The notes under the pieces: model-generated
Database searches by the model: none
What the model was told of the DNA's origin: nothing
What the model saw: the letters and a program-made list of their open reading frames with translations, nothing else
Made by a program: the position numbers and the translations under genes
Shown: piece by piece, positions 27,911 to 35,961 of the stretch
Layout: each line of letters opens with the position of its first letter
Position numbering within the stretch: position 1 is the stretch's first letter
Assembly: GCA_963845425.1 (NCBI GenBank)
Contig: CAWJSC010000002.1
Location: 124,001 to 188,000 of the forward strand
DNA length: 64,000 nt
Origin: DATDAH01 sp963845425
GTDB lineage: Bacteria; Actinomycetota; Acidimicrobiia; Acidimicrobiales; DATDAH01
Direction of reading: 5' to 3'

Positions 27911-29007
27911 GTCGTCCGCTCGTAGGTGCAGGCCGGTGAGTCACCGAGCGCCTCGAGGTGCCGGGCGATCTCGGGGATGGTGATGACCCCGGTGCCGGTG
28001 ACGGTCCGGCGGGCGGGGGCCCAGTCCCTGCCGGTCCAGGCCTCGTAGGTCAGGGCGCAGGTGCCGGGGTCGTCGATGACGGTGTAGGTCCCGGCGGGGA
28101 TCGGCCCGCCGTAGGGCGGGGTGAAGGAGGCCCCGATCGGGAAGTCCGGCTCGGGCGGCTCGGGCGGAGGGTCGACGACGACGGGGAGCTTGCAGGTGGC
28201 CGAGACCGTCGTCTCGGTGCCCAGGGCCTCGACGCGGGCCGACACGGAGCCGGCCGCCTCGCAGGTGAAGGTCCACCGCACTCGGCCGGCGTCGTCGATG
28301 ACCGCCGGGCGCGGACCGTTCAGCCGCCACGGCCCGAACACGGTGACGGTGGCGTCGCGTCCGGCGGCGGGCCTGGTGGTGATGATCCCCTGACCGTCGA
28401 CCTGCTGGCGGGTGACCAGCGCGGTGATGGTGGCGGTGGCGCCGACCTCGGGGTCGGCGTCGTCGACGTCGCCGGTGACGTCGGCCCCGTCGTAGCGGTC
28501 GACGCCAAGGCTCAGGTCGACCTCGGCGTCCGCCGCGATGAAACGGAGCTCGGAGGCGGCCATGGCCAGGTCGGGCGTTCGCCAGGCGCGGAAGCGGTAG
28601 CGGCCACCGTGGACATCGACCGCGATCCAACCGCCGTCGGCGTCGGTGCGGACCTCGAGCGAACCCGACGACTGGCCGACGAAGCGCTCGAGGAGCACGG
28701 TGGCGCCGGCCACGGGCCCGCCGGGACCCTGCACCGAGCCGGTCAGGGTGAGGTCACCGCCGTTGACGGCGACGGGGCCGCCGCCTCGGGTTCCGCCGAC
28801 GCGGGGCAGGGAGACGTTGCGGGTGTCCGGGAGGGGCTCGGGGGCGACGATCGGCCGCTGGTGCGGCGTCGAGGAGGACGGGGCCACCGCCTCGGGCGAG
28901 GACGAGCAGCCGGTCAGGAGCGCGCCGAGGAGGGCGACGCAGGCGGCAACCGACGCGACGCGGGCGACGCGTCGGGTCGAAGCCCCAGATTTCGGCGGCT
29001 GGGCCAT
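27907..29007 (-). CDS. Lipoprotein with carboxypeptidase-regulatory-like domain
   Basis: 366 residues. The signal VASVAACVALLGALLTGCSSS has a clear lipobox. DLTLTGSVQGPGGPVAGATV near residue 90 is the start of a CarboxypepD_reg/SpaA-like sandwich. A second beta domain (EVGATATITALVTRQQ) and a Pro-rich spacer (VVVDPPPEPPEPDFP) precede a small C-terminal domain with two Cys. No enzyme motif is visible. It is the first gene of the operon with the class A penicillin-binding protein, overlapping it by four bases, so an extracellular partner or activator of that enzyme is a reasonable guess, similar in principle to lipoprotein activators known elsewhere. Confidence 0.8.
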   Translation of the reverse strand: MAQPPKSGASTRRVARVASVAACVALLGALLTGCSSSPEAVAPSSSTPHQRPIVAPEPLPDTRNVSLPRVGGTRGGGPVAVNGGDLTLTGSVQGPGGPVAGATVLLERFVGQSSGSLEVRTDADGGWIAVDVHGGRYRFRAWRTPDLAMAASELRFIAADAEVDLSLGVDRYDGADVTGDVDDADPEVGATATITALVTRQQVDGQGIITTRPAAGRDATVTVFGPWRLNGPRPAVIDDAGRVRWTFTCEAAGSVSARVEALGTETTVSATCKLPVVVDPPPEPPEPDFPIGASFTPPYGGPIPAGTYTVIDDPGTCALTYEAWTGRDWAPARRTVTGTGVITIPEIARHLEALGDSPACTYERTT

Positions 29008-29084
29008 CGCCCACCAATCGGCAGGCAGACCCGGCTCTAGAGGCTGTGAGGTGGGTCAGGCCCGGCCGCGGGGAGGGCCGAGGC

Positions 29085-29312
29085 ATGACCACGACCCCCG
29101 ATCCCGGCCCCGACAGCCCTCCGAACCCCACCCCAGTGATCCCCGACCCGAACCCCAACCCCGAACCCGCGCCGGTCATCCCCGATCCGAACCCCAACGA
29201 GGAGCCGGCGCCCCGATCCCGGAGCCCGACCCGACCTGATCCCTTCTGGCGCCTCATCGAGGCGTCACGGCGCCTCAATCGGGCGCCAGAACGAGAGGCC
29301 TCCCGTGTCTAG
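29085..29312 (+). CDS. Possible small Pro/Asn-rich repeat protein
   Basis: 75 residues from ATG 29085, which has a GGGAGG sequence about eight bases upstream. The middle contains two related units, PVIPDPNPNPEPA and PVIPDPNPNEEPA, followed by a basic C-terminus (RLIEASRRLNRAPERE). No signal peptide is seen. Composition alone could make this frame open by chance, but the two units differ at synonymous sites, which favours coding. It is divergent from the lipoprotein at 29007 and ends over a hairpin shared with the next minus-strand gene. Confidence 0.4.
   Translation: MTTTPDPGPDSPPNPTPVIPDPNPNPEPAPVIPDPNPNEEPAPRSRSPTRPDPFWRLIEASRRLNRAPEREASRV
29245..29290. terminator. Inverted repeat at converging gene ends
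   Basis: Perfect 9-base arms TCTGGCGCC (29245-29253) and GGCGCCAGA (29282-29290), with an inner GGCGCCTCA-type partial repeat. It overlaps the 3' ends of both the small Pro-rich frame and the beta-propeller gene and shares the TCTGG lead with other intergenic hairpins here. Confidence 0.45.
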
Positions 29313-30539
29313 ACCGGGCTGGGCCCGCCCGCCGCCGGCGGCGCCGCCGGGGACGTAGACGCCGATGCCGTCGGGAAAGGCGAGGCCCTCGGCCAGGGTC
29401 TCCGGGGGCTGGGGCTCGCCGTCGACGAACCGGATCCGGCGGACCTTGCCCGTGCCGTCACCCGGGCCGAAGCCGTCCTCGGGGTCGTTCACGATCCCGA
29501 TGTCGGCGTAGTAGATGGTGCCGTCGGGCGTCACGCCGATGCCCAGCGGGGTGCCGGTCGACAGCGAGGTGTCGGCGCCGATGGCCTCACCCGCGGGCGG
29601 GGCCAGGATCGTGCGCACGAACCCCCAGTCGGCGTCGTACTCGTTGATGACCCCGGTGATCACGCTCGACAGGTAGTAGCCGCCGTCCGGCGACGGGGCG
29701 ATGCCCGCGGGCGACAGGACGTCGTGCTCTCCGGGCGCCAGGACCTGCTCCCGGGTCACCGAATCGGCCAACGGGGCGCCGGTGGCATCGGAGTCGCCGC
29801 ACCCGCCGGCCGCGTCGGCGGAGGTGGGCAGGTCGGTGTAGCGCCACACCCCGACGTGGGCGGCCGGGCCGACACGAGGTAGACCTCGTCGTCGGGACCG
29901 ACCAGCAGGCTCTGGGCCGTGGCGATGTCGACGTCGACCTTGCAGTAGGTCTGGTCGGTGCCCTCGGGGTCGCCGAACCACACGATGAACTGGCCGTTGC
30001 CGGGATCCCCGGGCGCCTGGCCCCCGAGGTCGGTGGTGACCATGCGGCCGTCGGAGAGGACACCGCAGCCGTAGTTCTCGGGCTGGGCGCCCGCCTGGTA
30101 GGTCGGGGTCAGCTTGCCGATCTGCTCCGCCTCCAGGTCCCCGATGCCCGTGCCGCTGAGCTGGAAGATGCCCCAGCCCGCGGGCGGGTCCGGCTGGCCC
30201 GTGTCCTCGCCCGCGATGAACCGCCCCGAGCCGTCGGGGAAGAAGCAGATCTGGGCGTTGATGTCGAGGCCCTCGGGGTCCTCGGCCGCGGTGGTGATGA
30301 CCCGCTGGACCTCGCTCGGGTCCCCGGTGCCGTAGGCGTCGAGGTTGTTGCCCTCGGCGCCGAACACCAGCACCTCGTCGGGCACGGCCGTGACGTCGGC
30401 CGAGGGTGGTCGTGGTCGACGCGCCGGGCGCCTCCGTGCCCTCGGTCCCGTCGGTCGCCTCGGTGGCCCCGTCGTCGCTGCAGGCCCCGGCCAGCAGGAC
30501 CAGCACCAGCAACCGCGCCACCCCTCGTCGCATCCCCAC
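29265..30539 (-). pseudogene. NHL/SMP-30-like beta-propeller lipoprotein with two compensating frameshifts
   Basis: The signal (RRGVARLLVLVLLAGAC) and a Thr-rich linker are in the frame starting at GTG 30539. The propeller then continues in another frame (DEVLVFGAEGNNLDAYG) and returns to the first frame for VGVWRYTDLPTSAD and the rest, ending at 29265. An extra base in the GGG run at 30404-30406 and a missing base near 29857-29868 would explain both switches. If corrected, the product is one lipoprotein of about 424 residues with repeated strands such as GIAPSPDGGYYLSS and GIGVTPDGTIYYAD. It lies 24 bases after the next propeller gene, on the same strand. Sequencing error is as likely as true decay. 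Confidence 0.7.
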
Positions 30540-30563
30540 GGCCTGACCCCCTCCGTGCGGACC

Positions 30564-32491
30564 CTACGGTTCCACGGCCCGCAGTGGCGGGTCGAAGCTC
30601 AGCGTGCGCACCAACCGGTCGGCGCCGTCCGACAGCGTCGGCTCGGTCGTCTCGTCGACGATCGCCAGCACGCTCAGGCGGTTGTAGGACGCCGCGTACC
30701 GAGGGATCGACGTGCCCGTGCAGCCGTCCTCGCCCTCGGCCCAGCTGCACACCAGCCCACCGCCCCCGAAGGGGTCGTCGTCGCGCGCGGAGAGGAAGAC
30801 GCCGAAGCGGGTGGCGCCCGCCCGGGCGGCGGCCGAGCCCTGCCGGACCCAGTCCTCCGGCGCGCCGAGGTCGGTTGCCGTGACCTCGATGGCCAACGGG
30901 TCCGCGGTGAGCTGCACGAAGAGCTCGGGCCGGGTCCCGGGGGGCGGCTCGTTGATCTCGAAGTCCACGGGGCAGGGGGCGTCGGCGCACGGCAGTCCCA
31001 CGGGCTCGAGGGCGGTGACCGCGGTCCCGTCCGCCGCGGTGGTCGACGGGGTGGTCTCGGTCGGCACGGCGTCCGCGCCCAGCGAGAAGCGGTAGACACC
31101 GCTCGTCTCGGAGCGCTCGTCGAGGCCCGGTTCCCGGATGCCCGCCACGGCGAAGAGGTCGTCGCCGCTGACGACGGCACCGCCGGACACCGCCCCCTGC
31201 ATCTCCTCGGACCAGAGGATCTCGCCGGTGGCGAGGTCGAGGGCCCGCAGGGTGAAGTCGTTGCCCCCGAGGAACAGGACGCCGTTGGCCACGGCCGCCG
31301 AGGCGTAGGTGGCTGCCGGCTCCTCGTTCTGCCAGAGGAGCTCGCCGGTGACGGCGTCGATGCCGTGGGCGCAGGGGCACGGGCCCACTCCGGTCCCGCC
31401 CGCCACCACCCCGTCGCTGACCGCGGTGCCGCCGATGAAGCCCCCGGTGGAGAAGTTCGACCCTTCCTGTTCGAGGCCCGGCGCGGTGGCCTCGGCCTGC
31501 CAGACCGGGTCGCCGGTGGCCCGGTCGACCACGTAGTAGGTGCCGTCCTTGTTGCCGAGGCCGACCACGTCGCGGTCACCGATGCGGAACAGGTTGGGGG
31601 CCCCGGCGAAGTCGAGGTCGTCGTTGTTGGGCTCGTGGGGCTGGTAGGTCCACACCAGTGCGCCTTCGAGGTCGACGGCGAACATCGCCTCGGTGGTGGT
31701 GCCCCACCCCCGGGGCGAGGTCGGGCAGTTGCCGGTGCCGGCGAACACGAGGCCCCGGGCCTCGTCCACCGACGGCGAGGACCACACGTCGACACAGCCC
31801 GTCGGCGCCCCGCCGTGGCCCCCCTCCCGGTCGAGGTCGACGTCCCACACGAGGGCGCCGGTGGCCACGTCGACCGCCCGCAGGCCCGCCCGGTACCCGG
31901 GCGTGTTGTGGACGTCGTAGCCCACGATGGCCAGCCCGCCGGTCACGACGGGCGAGGACTCGATCTCGGTGGGCTCGTCGGCGTCACCGGCCTCGCCCAG
32001 CTCGTGGTGCCAGCGTTCGGTGCCGTCGGCCGCCGCGAGGGCGTACAGCGTCTTGCCCGCCCCGATGACCACGAGGCGCTCACCGTCGACGTCGACCACC
32101 GCAGGACTGGACACGATCTGGCCCGCGTACACGTTGCGGTGCTCGGCGGTCTGGAAGCGCCACCGCTCCTCGCCGCTCTCCCGCTCGAGGGCGTAGACCA
32201 CACCCGCCCAGTCGCCGGTGTAGACGGTGTCGCCCACGACCGCCGGGGTGGCGGTGACCACGTCGTCGGTGGCGTGGAACCAGACCCGCTCGAGATCGCC
32301 CACGGTGTCCGGGGACAGGGCGGTCGCACAGGTCGTGGCGAAGGTCCGCTCCACGCCGTAACCCCACATGGGCCAGTCACAGGCGTCGATGGGTGCCCCG
32401 GCGGCCCCGGCGGCGGTCGGATCCCGTCATCGCCGGCGCAGGCCGACGCCACGAGGGCGACGACGAGCAGACCCCCCACGATCCCCCGCAT
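30564..32491 (-). CDS. PQQ-like beta-propeller lipoprotein, frame broken near the 5' end
   Basis: A lipoprotein signal (RGIVGGLLVVALVASAC) starts at ATG 32491, eight bases after a TACGCT box (32500-32505). Its frame should join the long frame reading DACDWPMWGYGVERTF, but one base seems missing in the C run at 32422-32424; the downstream frame alone could begin at ATG 32369 (601 residues). The body has repeated WxxD/GERxW propeller blades (GDWAGVVYALERESGEERW, LYALAAADGTERWHHE, TYYVVDRATGDPVWQA), typical of PQQ-dependent dehydrogenase-like proteins and BamB relatives. A C-terminal beta domain of about 170 residues follows. No PQQ or Ca ligand set is obvious, so enzyme activity is doubtful. 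Confidence 0.8.
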
Positions 32492-32574
32492 GGGCGCGGA
32501 GCGTAGAGGCTCCCTGCGGGGCCGGCCGCGTACGGATCCGGACCGGCCACCGACACCGGGAGTACCGTCCCCCC

Positions 32575-33354
32575 ATGGCTGTCGTCGCCGTCGCGAACCA
32601 GAAGGGTGGGGTGGGCAAGACCACCGTCACCCTCGGCATCGCCGACGCCGCCGCCCGCCGGGGCCTGGCCGTCCTCGTCGTGGACCTCGACCCCCAGGCC
32701 AACGCCACCAGCGGGCTCGGGGTCGCCGACCCCGGACGCACCGTGGACGACGCCCTGGCCGGCGACCGCACCGGGGCCATGGCCGACGTCGTCACCGCCT
32801 CGGGCTGGCCCAACGGGGCCGGGCCGTCGCCCGCGGTGGCCCCCAGCTCGCCGGCGCTGGCCGCCCGGGAACCCCAGTTGGCCACCGACCCGATCGGTGC
32901 CCAGGACCGCCTCCGTCATGCTCTGGAGGGCGTGACCACGGGCTACGACCTCGTGCTGGTCGACTGCCCACCCAGCCTCGGCCTGCTCACGGTCAACGGC
33001 CTGGTGGCCGCCGACCGGGTACTGGTCGTGACCGAGCCGGCGGCGTGGGCCTCCGACGGCGTCGAGCAGATGCTGCGGACCGTCGCCCGCGTCCGGGACC
33101 TGCGCCGCCCCGACCTCCAGGTCGCCGCCGTGGTCATCAACCGCCTCGGGCGCACCCGCGACGCCACGTACTGGCAGAGCCAGCTGGAGGAGCAGTTCGG
33201 GCCCCTGGCCGCGGGCCCGGTCCGCCTCCGGGCCGCCGTGGCCGAGGCCGCCGCCCAGTCGCTGCCCCTGGCCGAGTTGGGCACGCGGGCCGGCGCGCCC
33301 GAGGCCCGCGACGAGTTCGACGGCGTCCTCGCGCGCGTGCTGGGAGGTCCCTGA
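32575..33354 (+). CDS. ParA/MinD-family ATPase
   Basis: 259 residues. The deviant Walker A is KGGVGKTT (residues 11-18) with its signature Lys, Walker A' is VVDLDPQANATSGLG and Walker B is LVLVDCPPSLGLLTVNG, so this is a full ParA-type switch ATPase. No ParB gene or parS-like repeat is seen nearby, so it is an orphan for chromosome segregation and may position another cargo. The ATG at 32575 follows a TACCGT box (32563-32568) by six bases, suggesting a leaderless transcript. Its stop overlaps the start of a small membrane protein by one base, the likely partner. Confidence 0.93.
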   Translation: MAVVAVANQKGGVGKTTVTLGIADAAARRGLAVLVVDLDPQANATSGLGVADPGRTVDDALAGDRTGAMADVVTASGWPNGAGPSPAVAPSSPALAAREPQLATDPIGAQDRLRHALEGVTTGYDLVLVDCPPSLGLLTVNGLVAADRVLVVTEPAAWASDGVEQMLRTVARVRDLRRPDLQVAAVVINRLGRTRDATYWQSQLEEQFGPLAAGPVRLRAAVAEAAAQSLPLAELGTRAGAPEARDEFDGVLARVLGGP

Positions 33355-33686
33355 TGGCCGGCTACGACCCCAAGGCGAAGCGGGCGCACTCCCGAGCCGC
33401 CCCCGACGGCCCCGCCCCGGTCGACGACCTGCTCGGGGCCCCGGCGACCGCCCCACGCGGGACCGCCGACCCGACGCCCGCGACGACGGACGCCACCCTC
33501 GAGCTCCTCCCCACCCCGCCGGCCGGGCCGGCGGCCTCCGTGGCCACACCCCGCCCGGAGACACGGCCGTTGGCGCCCACCCCGGCGGCCGCCGCCGGGC
33601 CGGACCGCAAGGTGCTGGCGGCCCTCGCGGCCGCCGTGCTCGCGGCGCTCCTGTTCTGGCGGCATCGCCGTCGCGGATCGGGCTGA
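33354..33686 (+). CDS. Disordered small protein with C-terminal transmembrane helix, ParA neighbour
   Basis: 110 residues. A basic N-terminus (GYDPKAKRAHSR) is followed by about 65 residues rich in Pro, Ala and Thr, predicted to be unstructured. One transmembrane helix (VLAALAAAVLAALLFW) and a short basic tail RHRRRGSG close the protein. The ATG overlaps the ParA stop (TGATG), so the pair is translationally coupled. The N-terminal basic peptide next to a ParA ATPase is reminiscent of ATPase-activating peptides in ParB, TlpT or McdB-like partners, but that is inference. No known family is recognised. Confidence 0.7.
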   Translation: MAGYDPKAKRAHSRAAPDGPAPVDDLLGAPATAPRGTADPTPATTDATLELLPTPPAGPAASVATPRPETRPLAPTPAAAAGPDRKVLAALAAAVLAALLFWRHRRRGSG

Positions 33687-33702
33687 TCTCTCTTAGAGAT
33701 TA

Positions 33703-33718
33703 TGTGACTCAAGTCACG
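33703..33718 (+). promoter_or_regulatory. CRP-type operator candidate
   Basis: TGTGACTCAAGTCACG matches the TGTGA-N6-TCACA consensus of CRP/GlxR-type regulators in all but the last base and is a perfect 6-base inverted repeat at its core. It is centred about 54 bases before the inferred start of the small gene at 33765. A separate perfect ATCTCT/AGAGAT hairpin precedes it (33686-33700). Confidence 0.5.
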
Positions 33719-33764
33719 GGCACAAAACGTGCAGGTTCTGCAAGTAGCAGCCGATACTGCTCAT

Positions 33765-33896
33765 GTGGACGAACTCATGAAGATCGCGGACACCCGGCAG
33801 GCCCTTCGTTGGCTCGCCCGGGAACTGGCCTGGGAGCGGGTGCTCACGGGCCTCCGCGACGACGACACCTCGACGCCGGACCGCGCCGCGGCCTGA
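33765..33896 (+). CDS. Possible 43-residue helical protein
   Basis: A short frame beginning GTG 33765 (or ATG 33777) encodes VDELMKIADTRQALRWLARE and ends after DRAAA; it is strongly helical and amphipathic. Support comes from a GATACT -10 box at 33753-33758 exactly six bases before the GTG, the same spacing as at other leaderless starts here, and from high third-position GC. The stop TGA at 33894-33896 overlaps a CTG that could begin the following subtilase-like gene. No homologue is recognised. Confidence 0.45.
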   Translation: MDELMKIADTRQALRWLARELAWERVLTGLRDDDTSTPDRAAA

Positions 33897-35005
33897 GCCG
33901 CCTCCGTCGGCTCCTGCCGGCCGCGACGGCCCTCCTCCTCGTCGCCCGACCCGCCGCGGCCCAGGCCCCGGCCACCGACGACCCCCTGCTGGCCCAACAG
34001 TCGGCCCTCAGCGCACTGACCCTCCCGGAGGCCTGGGCCACCTCCACCGCTGAGGGCGTCCGGCTCGCCGTCCTCGATTCCGGCGTCCAGGCGGACCATC
34101 CCGACCTCGCCGCGCACCTGCTGGACGGTGGGGCCACCGACGACCTCCGGGGCACGGGCACCCACGCCGCCGGCGTGGCCGCCGCCGTCACCGACAACGG
34201 CGAGGGCATCGCCGGGGCCGCCCCCGACGCGGAGATCCTGGCGCTGGCCGTCCTCGACGACGACGGCGGGATCGAGGCGACCGTCCTGGCCACGGGCATC
34301 GCCGCGGCCACCGACGCCGGCAGCAAGGTGATCGCCTTGACCCTCGGCGGGACCGCGGAGAACCTCTCGGTCATCGCCGACGACGCCGTGCGGGAGGCCC
34401 TCGAGGCCGCGGTCGACGCCGGGGTGGTCGTCGTGGCCGGCAGCGTCGGTGGGAGCACCCTGCCTGATGACCTGCCGATCGTGGCAGTGGGCACCGGCGA
34501 GGACGGGCCGATCGACCCCGGGATCGTGACCGTGCCCGCCGACGGGGTCCTGGGCCCGGCCCCCCTGGGCCCGTCGGCCACCTGGCCCGACGGCACCGAG
34601 GGCTATGAGGCCCTCGACGGGATCGGTCCGGCCACGGCCCTGGTCGCCGGGACCGCCGCCCTGCTCGCCGCCCAGGGCCTGACCCCCGAGGAGATCGCCG
34701 ATCTGCTCGTCGGCACGGCCCAGAACCCTGACGGCAACCCGGCTCTGGGCGCCGGGACCGTGGACGCCGCCACCGCCGTGGCCCAGGCGGACAGCCGGGG
34801 CGCCGGCGGCGGCGCCGTACCCACCGCCGGCGACAGCGACGACGGCCTGCGACCGGCGGTCGTCGGGGCGATCGCGATCGGCGCGGCCGTCCTCGCCGTG
34901 GGTACGACCATCCTGATCGCGGGGCGACGACCGCGCCCCACCGCTGACCCCGATACCCCACAGCGGCAGCCATCAGGTCGGGCCACCCACCGTTCGGGCC
35001 CTTGA
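33809..35005 (+). CDS. Mycosin-like S8 subtilase fold lacking catalytic Ser (pseudoprotease)
   Basis: The start is uncertain: TTG 33809 gives 398 residues, while a CTG at 33893 overlapping the previous stop would start right at the signal LLPAATALLLVARPAAAQA. The fold has the catalytic Asp in AVLDSGVQADHPDL and His in GTGTHAAGVAAAV. The oxyanion Asn segment reads VVVVAGSVGGS, and the serine motif GTSxAxPxVxG reads GIGPATALVAG, so both Asn and Ser are gone. A C-terminal transmembrane helix (VVGAIAIGAAVLAVGTTILIAG) anchors it, the layout of type VII secretion mycosins, but no other ESX gene is present. It probably binds rather than cleaves. Confidence 0.8.
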   Translation: MARPGTGLGAGAHGPPRRRHLDAGPRRGLSRLRRLLPAATALLLVARPAAAQAPATDDPLLAQQSALSALTLPEAWATSTAEGVRLAVLDSGVQADHPDLAAHLLDGGATDDLRGTGTHAAGVAAAVTDNGEGIAGAAPDAEILALAVLDDDGGIEATVLATGIAAATDAGSKVIALTLGGTAENLSVIADDAVREALEAAVDAGVVVVAGSVGGSTLPDDLPIVAVGTGEDGPIDPGIVTVPADGVLGPAPLGPSATWPDGTEGYEALDGIGPATALVAGTAALLAAQGLTPEEIADLLVGTAQNPDGNPALGAGTVDAATAVAQADSRGAGGGAVPTAGDSDDGLRPAVVGAIAIGAAVLAVGTTILIAGRRPRPTADPDTPQRQPSGRATHRSGP

Positions 35006-35051
35006 TTTCCCGGCTATAGGGGCGAAACCAAGGGCCAGAACGGCAGGAGGC

Positions 35052-35843
35052 TCAGGCCCGGATGGTGACCGGGGTGCCGACCGGGGCCAGAGGGGCGAGG
35101 CGCTCGATCACCCCGTTGGGCATGCGGATGCAGCCGTTGCTGACGGCCTGGCCGATGACCGACTCGTCGGTCCAGCCGTGGATGGCGATCTGACCGATGC
35201 CCCCACCGAAGCTGGTCAAGACGTTGGAGAAGCCGGCGACGCTCAGCATCCAGGCTCCGTAGGAGCCTCCGGGGTCGGCCACGGAGATGTCGACGTAGAA
35301 CTCTCCGGTGGGTGTGGGTGTGCTGGGTGAGCCGACGGCGACCGGCGCCGACATGAGCGTCTCGTCGCCGTGGTTGGCCCGCAGCATGCGGTCACTGAGA
35401 TCGATGACGATGTCGTTGGGCACGACGTAGGTGACGACCTGGCTGGCGTCGATCCAGGCCGTGCTCCCGTTGGGCCGGATGGGCAGCCGGACCTGCAGGC
35501 GGGCCCCGACCCGGTCGATCACGGTGAACGACAGCGGCATGCCCTCGTGGGTGGGGTTGGGCAGCGACCACATCGGGATGGTGGCCGTGGCCTCGGCAAA
35601 GAGGTCGACCTCGCCGGCCGAGGCCTGCGCGCCCAGGTAGCCGGGCTCGGGAACGCGGATCTGACCGATCGCCTTGGGGGGCAGGTTGGCGGCGCCGACA
35701 TCGGTGGCCGCGGCCGCGACCGCCGTGCCGTCGGTCGGCGTGGCCTCGGCGTGGTCCCGACGGTCGACCGCCACGAGCCCGAGGGTCACGCCACCGGCCA
35801 CGAGGGCGAGGGCAGCCACCACGGGCACGACAGGGCGCTTCAA
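35052..35843 (-). CDS. L,D-transpeptidase (YkuD domain)
   Basis: 263 residues from TTG 35843, preferred because a TACGCT box (35851-35856) lies seven bases before it and the signal anchor (VVPVVAALALVAGGVTLGLVAV) begins at once. An SH3-like region precedes the YkuD domain, which has VVPNDIVIDLSDRMLRA, VGSPSTPTPTGEFYV and the catalytic IAIHGW followed by SNGCIRM (Cys nucleophile and His). It makes 3-3 cross-links in peptidoglycan or attaches proteins to it, outside the membrane. The active site looks intact. Confidence 0.92.
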   Translation of the reverse strand: MKRPVVPVVAALALVAGGVTLGLVAVDRRDHAEATPTDGTAVAAAATDVGAANLPPKAIGQIRVPEPGYLGAQASAGEVDLFAEATATIPMWSLPNPTHEGMPLSFTVIDRVGARLQVRLPIRPNGSTAWIDASQVVTYVVPNDIVIDLSDRMLRANHGDETLMSAPVAVGSPSTPTPTGEFYVDISVADPGGSYGAWMLSVAGFSNVLTSFGGGIGQIAIHGWTDESVIGQAVSNGCIRMPNGVIERLAPLAPVGTPVTIRA

Positions 35844-35961
35844 GGCCCCAAGCGTACGGAGGTCCGGCCTCCGGGGGAAGGGCGCCACCACCCGACGGCC
35901 GGAAACAGGCCGATCGGCCTACGCCCCGCTGCGGCCGCAGGAGCCGCGCCGGCGACCGGGT

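Noticed and set aside
30345..33353. A 1003-codon plus-strand extension upstream of the small ParA-partner gene
   Set aside because: It is antisense to the propeller genes and out of frame across parA. ATG 33354 overlapping the ParA stop is a better start.
33704..35005. GTG 33704 as the start of the subtilase-like protein
   Set aside because: The frame before the signal peptide has no coding character and the GTG is inside the CRP-like palindrome; TTG 33809 or CTG 33893 fits better.
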